A stretch of 64,000 nt of DNA, from contig JADJXM010000010.1 in assembly GCA_016715865.1 (NCBI GenBank), positions 124,001-188,000 of the forward strand, written 5' to 3'. Positions 10,863-21,236 of this stretch are shown here, in pieces. Under the pieces are notes generated by a model. The model worked only from the letters and a program-made list of their open reading frames with translations, searched no databases and was not told the DNA's origin. The stretch is from Acidobacteriota bacterium (GTDB lineage: Bacteria; Acidobacteriota; Blastocatellia; RBC074). The stretch's first letter is position 1, and each line of letters starts with the position of its first letter. A program made the position numbers and the translations under genes.

Positions 10863-12390
10863 TGATCATATCCTTCGAGAAGTTGCCGTGGAAGCCAAGC
10901 GGGAAGTGCTGACCGGTCCAGATACGCGCTTCGAAATCGAGAGTTCCGGCATCCAGGATCTCGATGAAATTCTCATTCTTTGAGGCATCGTACCCCTGCA
11001 TGACCAACCATCCTCGATCTTCCTCATCCCTGCCATGGTGCGGGATGAAAACAGGTTCTCCGAGCATTCTGTCTCCGGGAGCCATGATTTTTTTCTGCTT
11101 ATTGAAGGCAAAGTCATGTCTCACTAATGCGTTCATGGCGAACGGATCATCCTTGATCGATGATTCGAGAGTATAGAGGTAACGGGCTTCGAGGCCGGTC
11201 CGGCGCGTGTCGAAACGTGGGAATTCCTGATGCTCCGATATTTCGCTGCGACTGCTCACCACGGCTTTACCGGGATCAAGGACGAATCGGGTCAGTCTGG
11301 TCGAGGTGACCATTGGCATCCGATTTTTAGACCAGGAATGAAGTGCCGTGAGACCAGTATTGTCTGGGCTCAGTAATGTGTCGATGACGATCTTACCATC
11401 CTTTTCAAATGCGTTTCCGTGATGAAAGACCATGCTGGGTGGCTGTTCTATCGTGACCGGTTTTGATTTACCGTCCCTCTTCAGAATCAGATAACGAGTC
11501 GGTTCCTTTTCGAAATATCGCAGAGCGTCGGCTGGAGAAGACTGCCCCTTGAAAAGGGTTGGCAGATCGAAACGGACAGGCGGGATAACGAAGATGATAT
11601 GCTCCTTGCTGAGCAGCATATCGTGAACCATAAAATATCCTTTTTGAGGCAGGGAATACAGTTCGCTCAGTTTGCCGTTGAGCTCCATTCTGTAGACTTT
11701 GAGGGCCGTTCCCATGCCCTGCTGGACCCCAAATCCGAAGCCTTCACCGGTGAGCGGGTCGAACTTCGGGTGCGCTGTAAACGGGACATTGCCGGGCAGT
11801 GTTCCATAAAAATCGTGCCTCGCGCGATAGTTGAGGTCGACCGGATCGATTGAGGTCGGATGACCGCCCTCCGAGAGTCCGAGCAGCATGTTGTCCCAGT
11901 ACATGACATTCACGCTAGGCTGGTTCTTGCTCTTGGCCTGCTTCTCCTCGCCGGTCCGCGGAGCCAAAGTGCCGAATTCTGAATAGAGCATTCGACCCGC
12001 CTGCAATTCCTCGAGCCTTTCAGGAGTATCAACATATTTCGCTCTGAGCGTGACTTTGCCGGAATTGAAACTGTATCCCGACAGGAATGCATCGCCATCG
12101 AAGAGGTGGTTCAGCATGACACCATGGTTTTCTTTTTGGCCAGGAGCGATTCGATATAGTGTTCCATTCAGTTCACGTGGAACCGTTCCTTCGATCTTCT
12201 TAAGTACCCACGTCCCTTCGGCGCTCGGGTTCTGATAGGCCAGAGCGCTCAGTCGTTTGCGGCCTGATCCGGTCAGGCGCGCCATAACCTGAGGTTCTGC
12301 CATGCCTGTCAGGCAAGCTCCGCCAAGCAGGATCGTAAAATCTCTTCTCGACATGCCGTGAGCATCGTCTTCATGGTCATTAAGCGCCAT
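10855..12390 (-). CDS. carotenoid cleavage oxygenase family protein with Tat signal
   Basis: Members are non-haem iron dioxygenases that cleave carotenoid or stilbene double bonds, with iron held by four histidines. Candidate ligands occur in TAHPK, MVHDM, VFHHGNAFE and GFHGN, in the expected order. The ATG at 12388-12390 follows GGAGG. About 12 residues in is MSRRDFTILLGG, a twin-arginine signal, so the enzyme is probably exported folded. Family members are usually cytoplasmic, so export is notable. The length is 511 residues. No carotenoid biosynthesis gene is nearby, so the substrate is unknown. Confidence 0.85.
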   Translation of the reverse strand: MALNDHEDDAHGMSRRDFTILLGGACLTGMAEPQVMARLTGSGRKRLSALAYQNPSAEGTWVLKKIEGTVPRELNGTLYRIAPGQKENHGVMLNHLFDGDAFLSGYSFNSGKVTLRAKYVDTPERLEELQAGRMLYSEFGTLAPRTGEEKQAKSKNQPSVNVMYWDNMLLGLSEGGHPTSIDPVDLNYRARHDFYGTLPGNVPFTAHPKFDPLTGEGFGFGVQQGMGTALKVYRMELNGKLSELYSLPQKGYFMVHDMLLSKEHIIFVIPPVRFDLPTLFKGQSSPADALRYFEKEPTRYLILKRDGKSKPVTIEQPPSMVFHHGNAFEKDGKIVIDTLLSPDNTGLTALHSWSKNRMPMVTSTRLTRFVLDPGKAVVSSRSEISEHQEFPRFDTRRTGLEARYLYTLESSIKDDPFAMNALVRHDFAFNKQKKIMAPGDRMLGEPVFIPHHGRDEEDRGWLVMQGYDASKNENFIEILDAGTLDFEARIWTGQHFPLGFHGNFSKDMIIE

Positions 12391-12639
12391 TTTTATCATC
12401 CTCCAGGATTGCGTTATTTTGCAATTTTGCGCCACAGTATCGAGACTACTTCATTCATCTCAGCGTATTTTCCGTTACGATACAGAGTTTCAGCGCTGCT
12501 GGCCAGCTTAATTTCACAATGCCCGGAGAGCCTCTCATGATTTGTCGTGTCTGGTATTGAGCGTTTATAATACCGGGGTGTTGTGATGATAATGTCGTCA
12601 CCTCGTTATAAATTCCATTCCCATAAAGAGGTTCAAAAA

Positions 12640-13686
<1,047 letters not shown>

Positions 13687-13694
13687 CCCACCCT

Positions 13695-13735
13695 CAGGCC
13701 GGCAGGGTCGATTCGAAACACGATCCTGCCGCCTG
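13695..13735 (+). terminator. bidirectional hairpin between convergent genes
   Basis: A stem of about 15 bp (CAGGC plus GGCAGGGTCG against CGATCCTGCCGCCTG, one bulge and one G-T pair) encloses a 10-nt loop. It lies exactly between the ends of the TPR-like gene and the response-regulator gene. There is no strong T run, so it may act as a Rho-assisted or weak terminator. Confidence 0.55.
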
Positions 13736-14500
13736 TCACCTCTCATTCCCGAAGATCAACCGGACATCACTTTGATGGTTTCGCGAGACTGGCAACCGCA
13801 TCCCGTTTTTCAATTCCACCCACATTCCCGATTGACGAGAACTGCCGCAGGACGATATAGCTGAAATTTTAACCAGATTATTTCTGTGCAGTTGAGTGAA
13901 GACCGCCGGATCGAGCCGCTGCTTCAGTTTGATCAGTGACAGATCGCAGATGCCCTCCAGTCCATCTCCAAAACAGACATGAGTATAGTGGTCTTTACTG
14001 ATGAAACAGAAGATATCGTCTTCTCCGAGAATTCTGAGTCTTTGCCCCTGAGTGACTGTCAATTTTTTGAGATATCTGCCGGCATTCGATTGACTGCCCA
14101 ATCGTTCCTCCAGCTTACGCAGCCGTAACTCATTATTCTTCCTTTGGAGCGCATTCGCGAGCGCTTTATGAAGGCGCTCGGCATTGAACGGTTTAAGCAG
14201 GTAGTCGATCGCCTGTTCCTCGAAGGCCCGGATGGCGAATTGATCATAAGCCGTCTGAAAGACGATCTGGAATGGACGTTCTTCGAATTGCTGTAAAACC
14301 TCGAACCCATTCAAACCGGGCATTTCGATGTCAAGAAAGACCAGGTGGGGGCGCAATGAGCGAATCTTTTCAACTGCCTCGAGCCCGCTGGAGGCAGTCT
14401 CGATCTGCAGGTTTGGATCAAACTGCAGGATATATCGTATTACACGCTGGCGCGCCAGCGATTCATCATCAACCACCAGGACTCTTTGTCCATCAGTCAA
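13736..14500 (-). CDS. LytTR-family response regulator
   Basis: The receiver domain has VVDDE at 9-13, phospho-acceptor D57 in FLDIEMPG, T83 and K103 in YLLKPF. It is followed by a LytTR DNA-binding domain (LRILGEDDIFCF, HYTHV, FTQLHRNNLV). The frame is open to 14572, but a TTG at 14498-14500 with GGAGAG upstream gives a normal N-terminus directly before VLVVDDE. That start overlaps the end of the kinase frame by 8 nt, indicating translational coupling. A matching LytTR-type direct repeat lies at 15620-15649. Confidence 0.9.
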   Translation of the reverse strand: MTDGQRVLVVDDESLARQRVIRYILQFDPNLQIETASSGLEAVEKIRSLRPHLVFLDIEMPGLNGFEVLQQFEERPFQIVFQTAYDQFAIRAFEEQAIDYLLKPFNAERLHKALANALQRKNNELRLRKLEERLGSQSNAGRYLKKLTVTQGQRLRILGEDDIFCFISKDHYTHVCFGDGLEGICDLSLIKLKQRLDPAVFTQLHRNNLVKISAISSCGSSRQSGMWVELKNGMRLPVSRNHQSDVRLIFGNER

Positions 14501-14681
14501 GATTCTCTCCAGAGAAATCGATCGAGGCGATAGTCCTATCGCCTTCCCGTGTGAGTTTAAGCGCGCTCTCATCTCCGTATAGCAGCCCCAGTCTGGCCCG
14601 CGTATTTCTCAATCCGATTCCATCGCTCATCATGTATGAATTTTGATGATCGAGAGGCGTTCCTGTGTTGATCACACTCAA
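14493..14681 (-). CDS. C-terminal part of the LytS-type kinase, in the -1 frame
   Basis: The frame begins at a TTG that overlaps the stop of the upstream kinase frame by 4 nt (TTGA). It encodes the missing end of the HATPase domain, with the G-box sequence GIGLRNTRARLGLLYG. GGGAGG stands 7 nt ahead of the TTG. It therefore could be translated as a separate 62-residue peptide, or be joined to the upstream part by frameshifting, or the split could be a single-base deletion. Homology clearly continues from the upstream frame. Confidence 0.6.
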   Translation of the reverse strand: MSVINTGTPLDHQNSYMMSDGIGLRNTRARLGLLYGDESALKLTREGDRTIASIDFSGENLD

Positions 14682-15562
14682 TTTATATCCTCCCTGGATT
14701 TTGGATGAACACTTATCATAATCGATCCACCATCGACAGAGGTCGAGATCCCATGTTTGATGGCGTTTTCGACCAGTGTCTGAAGAACCAGACTGGGAAC
14801 GTAAACGCCGGCTGGATCGGCATTGACATCGAAGGAAAAACTGAGCCTCTCGCCGAAGCGCAGTCGCTCGAGCTCCAGATATTTTCTGACGATCTCGATC
14901 TCCGATTGCAATGGATTGGTCCTGGCATTTGAGTTGGCCAGGATTTGGCGATATAGATCGGACAGATTAAATGCTGTACTCGCAGCATTCTCCTTTCCTG
15001 ATTCGATCAACTCCGCCAGGCTGTTCAGTGCGTTGAAGAGAAAATGGGGATGCATCTGACGTTCCAAAATGTGGTATCTGGCTTCGGCAGCCTCCGCGCG
15101 GTAAGCCAGAGCCTGCTCCTGAGCTTTGCTGTGCGCCTGTATCAGCGAGAGGAGAACGATGATGATCCCGCCGAAAATGAGCGAAGAGAAGAAAGTTCCG
15201 CCGTGCATCGGTACACTGAACAGAAAATGATTGATAGTTAAAGCCAGCCAGATGCCGGCCATCAATCCGAGGACATTAACTGAGATAAGGAAATGTACCG
15301 GCAACTCCATCGATTCTATTTTCAGCTTGGTTTCAATATGGGTTTTTATGCCGTACACGATTGCATAACAGAACCAGACAATTACAGGTATGGTCAGGCC
15401 ATAGACGATCGAAATTTTCAGTCCGAGCATGAGGTTGTTCTCGGCTTTCCATGCCCCATAATTATAGATGAATGGTAAGAGTGCGATGAGTAGCCCGAAT
15501 GGCAGGCGTGCCATGTGCCTCAGCAATCTTTGGCGGTAAATTGTCCATGCCTCCTCTTTCAC
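14678..15562 (-). CDS. LytS/YehU-type sensor histidine kinase, frame broken inside the ATPase domain
   Basis: Several hydrophobic segments in residues 20-145 form a membrane sensor. Then comes the His_kinase box RQMHPHFLFNALN (phospho-acceptor probably H173) and the N-box LVENAIKHG at 263-271. The frame stops after REDIN at 294, before the G-box. The rest of the domain follows in the -1 frame (14493-14681); one extra T at ATAAATTGAG would restore continuity. As written, the kinase lacks a complete ATP-binding fold. Its partner is the LytTR regulator immediately downstream. Confidence 0.85.
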   Translation of the reverse strand: MKEEAWTIYRQRLLRHMARLPFGLLIALLPFIYNYGAWKAENNLMLGLKISIVYGLTIPVIVWFCYAIVYGIKTHIETKLKIESMELPVHFLISVNVLGLMAGIWLALTINHFLFSVPMHGGTFFSSLIFGGIIIVLLSLIQAHSKAQEQALAYRAEAAEARYHILERQMHPHFLFNALNSLAELIESGKENAASTAFNLSDLYRQILANSNARTNPLQSEIEIVRKYLELERLRFGERLSFSFDVNADPAGVYVPSLVLQTLVENAIKHGISTSVDGGSIMISVHPKSREDIN

Positions 15563-15619
15563 ATATTCGATTTTGTCAAATCTTCACCCCTCTGCCAACA
15601 GCTTTCAGACGACTCTGTT

Positions 15620-15649
15620 GCAGTTCAGTCGCTGATTTACACCGTTCAG
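15620..15649 (+). promoter_or_regulatory. candidate LytTR operator (direct repeat)
   Basis: GCAGTTCAG at 15620-15628 and ACCGTTCAG at 15641-15649 are 9-bp direct repeats whose starts are 21 bp apart. Known LytTR sites consist of two such elements (consensus like [TA][AC][CA]GTTN[AG][TG]) separated by about 12 bp. The second copy fits fully and the first at 8 of 9 positions. The site lies between the kinase gene (minus) and a small membrane-protein gene (plus), so it could serve autoregulation, the small gene, or both. Confidence 0.5.
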
Positions 15650-15745
15650 TCGGGATCAGGAGCAATCGGTCGGATCTTACGATATTGTAAGCGCAGGCCA
15701 AAGACGAACATGGCGGGCGATTCAACTGAAAGAGAGGAATGATAT

Positions 15746-15931
15746 ATGACCGATGCAGAAAAGCGAAAAAAAGCAAACAACGTATCGATAGTTCTTGGAA
15801 CGATTGGAGTGCTATTCTTTATTTCAACGGGGTTCAACCTGTTCCCATTCAAATATGCCGCATTTCTGGGCATCGCATGTTTTATCCTGGCTGGAATGTC
15901 ACGCCGCCTGATGATGCGCCAGAGTGACTGA
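15746..15931 (+). CDS. small membrane protein, unknown function
   Basis: The 61-residue product has a short charged N-terminus and two hydrophobic segments (VSIVLGTIGVLFFISTG and AAFLGIACFILAG). It ends in a basic tail (SRRLMMRQ). GAGAGG lies about 9 nt ahead of the ATG. It sits about 100 bp downstream of the candidate LytTR operator. LytTR systems often control small membrane proteins, so it may be a target of the adjacent regulator; that link is inference. Confidence 0.6.
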   Translation: MTDAEKRKKANNVSIVLGTIGVLFFISTGFNLFPFKYAAFLGIACFILAGMSRRLMMRQSD

Positions 15932-15933
15932 AA

Positions 15934-16794
15934 CTATAGCAGGGGAAAGAACCGGCCACCCATCCTCTCTCCCTTCGGAATGACAGGGACACCATTTAGC
16001 AGCGGCTCGTCGGAATCCGATCTGACGCCGTCACTGAAAACATTGATCACAGTGGCCCGGCGGGGCGAGCTGGTGTTGTTGGCATATGATCCGTGCATCA
16101 GCCGTGGATGGTGAAATGAGCATTCGCCTTTCTTAAGCTCGATTGCAACTGGTTTGAACTGCTTCTTAAGATCATCGGGCAGGATTGTCTGAACAGAGTC
16201 CATGTCTCCGGCCAGCCCGGTGATTGGCAGGTCGGGCCAAAGGTGGCTTCCTGGTATGTAGTGGAGACAACCGTTATCGAGAGTCGAATCATCGAGTCCG
16301 ATCCAGCAGGTCAGATGCGAGAGCGGTTTTGTTCTGGTCCAGTAGGAATAGTCCTGGTGCCATGCGACAACCCCGCCATGTTGAGGGGGTTTGCAGAAGA
16401 GTTGGTCGTGCCAGAACCGGACAGGTCCGCCCAGCAACTGCGAAGCAGGCGCCGTAAAAGCTGGATGCCAGATCAGATCATGAAATCCCGGCTTGATTCG
16501 CCACGCCCCAAGGGCATGAAAGAGAACCCTGTTCGGATCCTGCGATTCATTCGAATGAAATTCATAAAAAAGTTCATGACCGGGTGATGCCGGGTCCATC
16601 AGTTCTGCCAGCTCTTCACGGAGCAGCTCGATTTGAGCCTCATCGAGTATCCTCAACCCTGTGAGATAGCCGTTTTCGCGATAAAAGTGAATCTGATCAT
16701 CGCTCAATCTATATTGATCGAGATCGGATTCATTAAACGGAACTTTATATAACGCTCCTATCGGTTCGTGATACGCAGACAAATCATTGACCAT
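15934..16794 (-). CDS. phytanoyl-CoA dioxygenase (PhyH) family protein
   Basis: PhyH proteins are Fe(II)/2-oxoglutarate oxygenases that hydroxylate diverse small molecules. The H-x-D iron ligands appear in WHQDYSYW, the distal histidine in LMHGSYAN, and a 2-oxoglutarate-binding arginine probably in SPRRAT. CWIGLDDS and GCLHYIPGSH are typical of the family. Length is 286 residues. AGGAT lies ahead of the ATG. The gene follows the lasso-B2-like gene by 39 bp on the same strand, so the two are probably co-transcribed. The substrate cannot be read from the sequence. Confidence 0.88.
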   Translation of the reverse strand: MVNDLSAYHEPIGALYKVPFNESDLDQYRLSDDQIHFYRENGYLTGLRILDEAQIELLREELAELMDPASPGHELFYEFHSNESQDPNRVLFHALGAWRIKPGFHDLIWHPAFTAPASQLLGGPVRFWHDQLFCKPPQHGGVVAWHQDYSYWTRTKPLSHLTCWIGLDDSTLDNGCLHYIPGSHLWPDLPITGLAGDMDSVQTILPDDLKKQFKPVAIELKKGECSFHHPRLMHGSYANNTSSPRRATVINVFSDGVRSDSDEPLLNGVPVIPKGERMGGRFFPLL

Positions 16795-16833
16795 GTGATC
16801 GATCCTGATATAGTTTTTATGTGTTTCAACTTT

Positions 16834-17298
16834 TTATTTTGAATACCGATAGACAGTCAGAAACCGTGCATTCAAATTATCACCAGCCGGGTTGCCGTCG
16901 GCAGTCACCCATGCATGTCCTTCTTCAGATGATCCGTCTTTCGGTATACCAATGTTGATGGCTGCAGGGAACCCATATCCATTCAAAAGCCGGTATGCGA
17001 TTAGAGACTGGTGAACACAGGCTCCCCATCGATATGGCAATCTGACTATCAATCCGGACGCACCGAGAATTTTTCCGCTATCCGAAATCCTCCAGTTACG
17101 CCGGGGGGCGATGTGCGCTTTCTCAACCGCAGCGATCGCGGACTTCAGACCCGGAGATCGCGGTTCTTCATTCAACCAGCCGCGAACCAGCCAGGCGCTG
17201 TGAACCACCCGAACTGCCAGCGCGTAATTCTCCGGTTCGAACAGGTATCCTATTAATTTCATCAAGCGTCGCATCGGATGTCGTTGCCTCAGCCACAA
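16834..17298 (-). CDS. lasso-peptide B2 (McjB C-terminal)-like cysteine protease-fold protein
   Basis: The C-terminal half matches the transglutaminase-like fold of lasso-peptide leader peptidases. A catalytic-type Cys is in WGACVHQSL, His in EEGHAWV and a downstream Asp in AGDN. In RiPP clusters this protein cuts the leader from the precursor. No PqqD-like B1, asparagine-synthetase-like C protein or precursor was found nearby. A different proteolytic role, or action with the PhyH neighbour, is therefore possible. The start is uncertain: the frame opens with TTG at 17298, and in-frame ATGs follow at residues 9 and 13. Confidence 0.65.
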   Translation of the reverse strand: MWLRQRHPMRRLMKLIGYLFEPENYALAVRVVHSAWLVRGWLNEEPRSPGLKSAIAAVEKAHIAPRRNWRISDSGKILGASGLIVRLPYRWGACVHQSLIAYRLLNGYGFPAAINIGIPKDGSSEEGHAWVTADGNPAGDNLNARFLTVYRYSK

Positions 17299-17415
17299 TC
17301 AGGGAGCTGCTCATCGGACAGCAAATTATGACATGAATCGATTGAAATCAACTTACCCTCACAGGCGCTGCAAGCGTGTAGATATTCTTTCGTTCTAATT
17401 TGTTGAAGTGGGCTG

Positions 17416-17424
17416 TGTTATAAT
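17416..17424 (+). promoter_or_regulatory. extended -10 promoter upstream of the M1-like gene
   Basis: TG-T-TATAAT (perfect -10 at 17419-17424 with the extended TG) lies 61 nt ahead of the ATG. No convincing -35 hexamer is present 16-18 nt upstream, which is common for extended -10 promoters. Confidence 0.6.
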
Positions 17425-17485
17425 ATTCGGCAGTCGAAGGGCGGAGAAGGATTATTGTCCTTAAAATGAAGAATTTAAGGGATTT

Positions 17486-19663
<2,178 letters not shown>

Positions 19664-19741
19664 AAAGGGGGAACAGTGAACCATATGCCGTGAGCCGATG
19701 GGCCGATCGATTTGCGGCACACCCCCCCTGGATTAGCCAAC

Positions 19742-19900
19742 ATGCCAGCCAAACTGCGAAAATCCAACCTCATCGTTTTATCGGTTATCTTCCTCTGTTG
19801 TATCGTCGTTGATTCCAGAGCTCAGACGCGAATAGAGGTCACCGGACAAACAGACTCATCACACAGCCGCAATTTTTTACAGATACACTTTTATCAATGA
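19742..19900 (+). CDS. N-terminal fragment (signal peptide) of a frameshifted gene
   Basis: From the ATG at 19742 this frame encodes a signal peptide (LIVLSVIFLCCIVVDSRAQ) and about 25 further residues. It leaves the coding frame at a run of six T (19873-19878). Removing one T would join it to the frame that continues to 20444. On its own it ends at 19900 and makes no sense as a protein, so it is treated as the broken front of the next entry. Confidence 0.5.
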   Translation: MPAKLRKSNLIVLSVIFLCCIVVDSRAQTRIEVTGQTDSSHSRNFLQIHFYQ

Positions 19901-19925
19901 AAGATTCACGACGCCTTTTCAGGAG

Positions 19926-20444
19926 GTGGAAGTTGACGAATCAGGCAAAGGTCTTTTTCGGTATCACCGCAAAGGCTCAGAAGAGATCGCGCTGAATATC
20001 AATTTAAGCCCGTCACTCATGTCGAGGATTCAAACCCTCTTCGATATGCTTAATTTTCTCAATTCGAATGAGGAATACCAGCATAAGAAGGACTTCTCAC
20101 ATCTGGGTACGATGACAATCTCACGATCCCACAACGGCGTCGAGCGGAACGTCAAATTCAATTACACATCAAACGAATACCTCAATCGATTGACAGAGTT
20201 GTTCCGCAACATCGCTACACAGGAGACGCGCATTTTCGAACTGGAGACTGTCAGGTCAACCGACCCGATCTCCACTCCGGCGCAGTTGCGGCTCCTTGAA
20301 AGTGAGTTGCGATCCAGGAACTTTGCTGATCCTCAGAAAATCATTCCTTTGTTGCAGGAGTTAAGGCTGGATGAGGGAGTCCCTTTGATCGCCAGAAATC
20401 ACGCCGATCGCCTCATCAAAATGATCAATAAAGAGAAGAAGTAG
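19926..20444 (+). CDS. uncharacterised envelope protein, main part (frame restored after T6 run)
   Basis: I do not recognise a family. The predicted product is hydrophilic and mixed alpha/beta, with a helical C-terminal third (QLRLLESELRSRNF, LIKMINKEKK). The open frame continues upstream of the nominal GTG at 19926 to about 19875 (RYTFINERFTTPFQEVEV). This shows that the true gene starts at 19742 and suffers a +1 disturbance in the T6 run. With one T fewer, it encodes a secreted protein of about 230 residues. It follows the M1-like gene and may share its transcript. Confidence 0.6.
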   Translation: MEVDESGKGLFRYHRKGSEEIALNINLSPSLMSRIQTLFDMLNFLNSNEEYQHKKDFSHLGTMTISRSHNGVERNVKFNYTSNEYLNRLTELFRNIATQETRIFELETVRSTDPISTPAQLRLLESELRSRNFADPQKIIPLLQELRLDEGVPLIARNHADRLIKMINKEKK

Positions 20445-20453
20445 GCAGTGGGA

Positions 20454-20540
<87 letters not shown>

Positions 20541-20542
<2 letters not shown>

Positions 20543-21128
20543 ATTTTGCCAGTCCGAGGCGGTTGAGCGCATGGGCTGTTGGATAGCCGGTGACACGAAT
20601 CTTCTGACTCTTCTGGAACCGGCTCATGGCGTCGATAGTTGAATCGTCATAAACGCCGGTGGGCTCAGTCTCGAGGAATCCACGATTTGCCAGAGCCTGC
20701 TGAATCTCGGATATACGGTCAGAATCTATACTGACTTTGATTCTTTTGATCGAATTTGATGAGGATGTGACGTTGGTGAACGCCATTGTGGAGTCGGAGC
20801 TTTTACGAAGATTGAAGAAACGGCTAAGAGTTTCCGCATCAGCCGGGCCGGTTTCGATGACTTCGATCTTATCAGGAACGATGACGGGATTTCCCGGTGG
20901 CGGCGTCTCGGCGCGACGCGGCGTTGAGCGGCGATATCTCCTGCTCTTACGCGCCAGGGTCTTTTTGGACTGGGCCTTACGTTTTGCCGTGGTTCGGCTT
21001 TTAACACTCGTTTGGGTTTTGGACTTCTTTTTCGTACGGGCTTCAGCCTCTACGCCAAGTGATCCGAAAAGCAGCGCAAAAACAAATGTCAATGTGAGGA
21101 GTCGAGCCATAATTTGGGGTAACGACAT
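20541..21128 (-). CDS. secreted peptidoglycan-binding domain protein
   Basis: A signal peptide (LLTLTFVFALLFGSLGVEAEA) is followed by a strongly basic Lys/Arg/Thr/Ser-rich stretch at about residues 32-72. A linker then leads to a C-terminal PG_binding_1-like domain, about residues 138-195, with ISEIQQALANRGF, YDDSTIDAMSRFQ and TGYPTAHALNRLGL. The basic part could bind anionic wall or nucleic polymers. The protein probably anchors in the periplasm. Confidence 0.8.
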
Positions 21129-21236
21129 GGAGTCTCCTATGAGTTAATGTCAAAGTTCAACACGATTATCTGTATTGGACACGACGTGAAATCGTGAACC
21201 AGCGTCTCAGAATCTGAATCAGTGATTTATTGTCCC

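Noticed and set aside
16834..17485. Possible complete lasso-peptide cluster
   Set aside because: Only a B2-like protein is present; no precursor, B1 or cyclase was found on either strand nearby.
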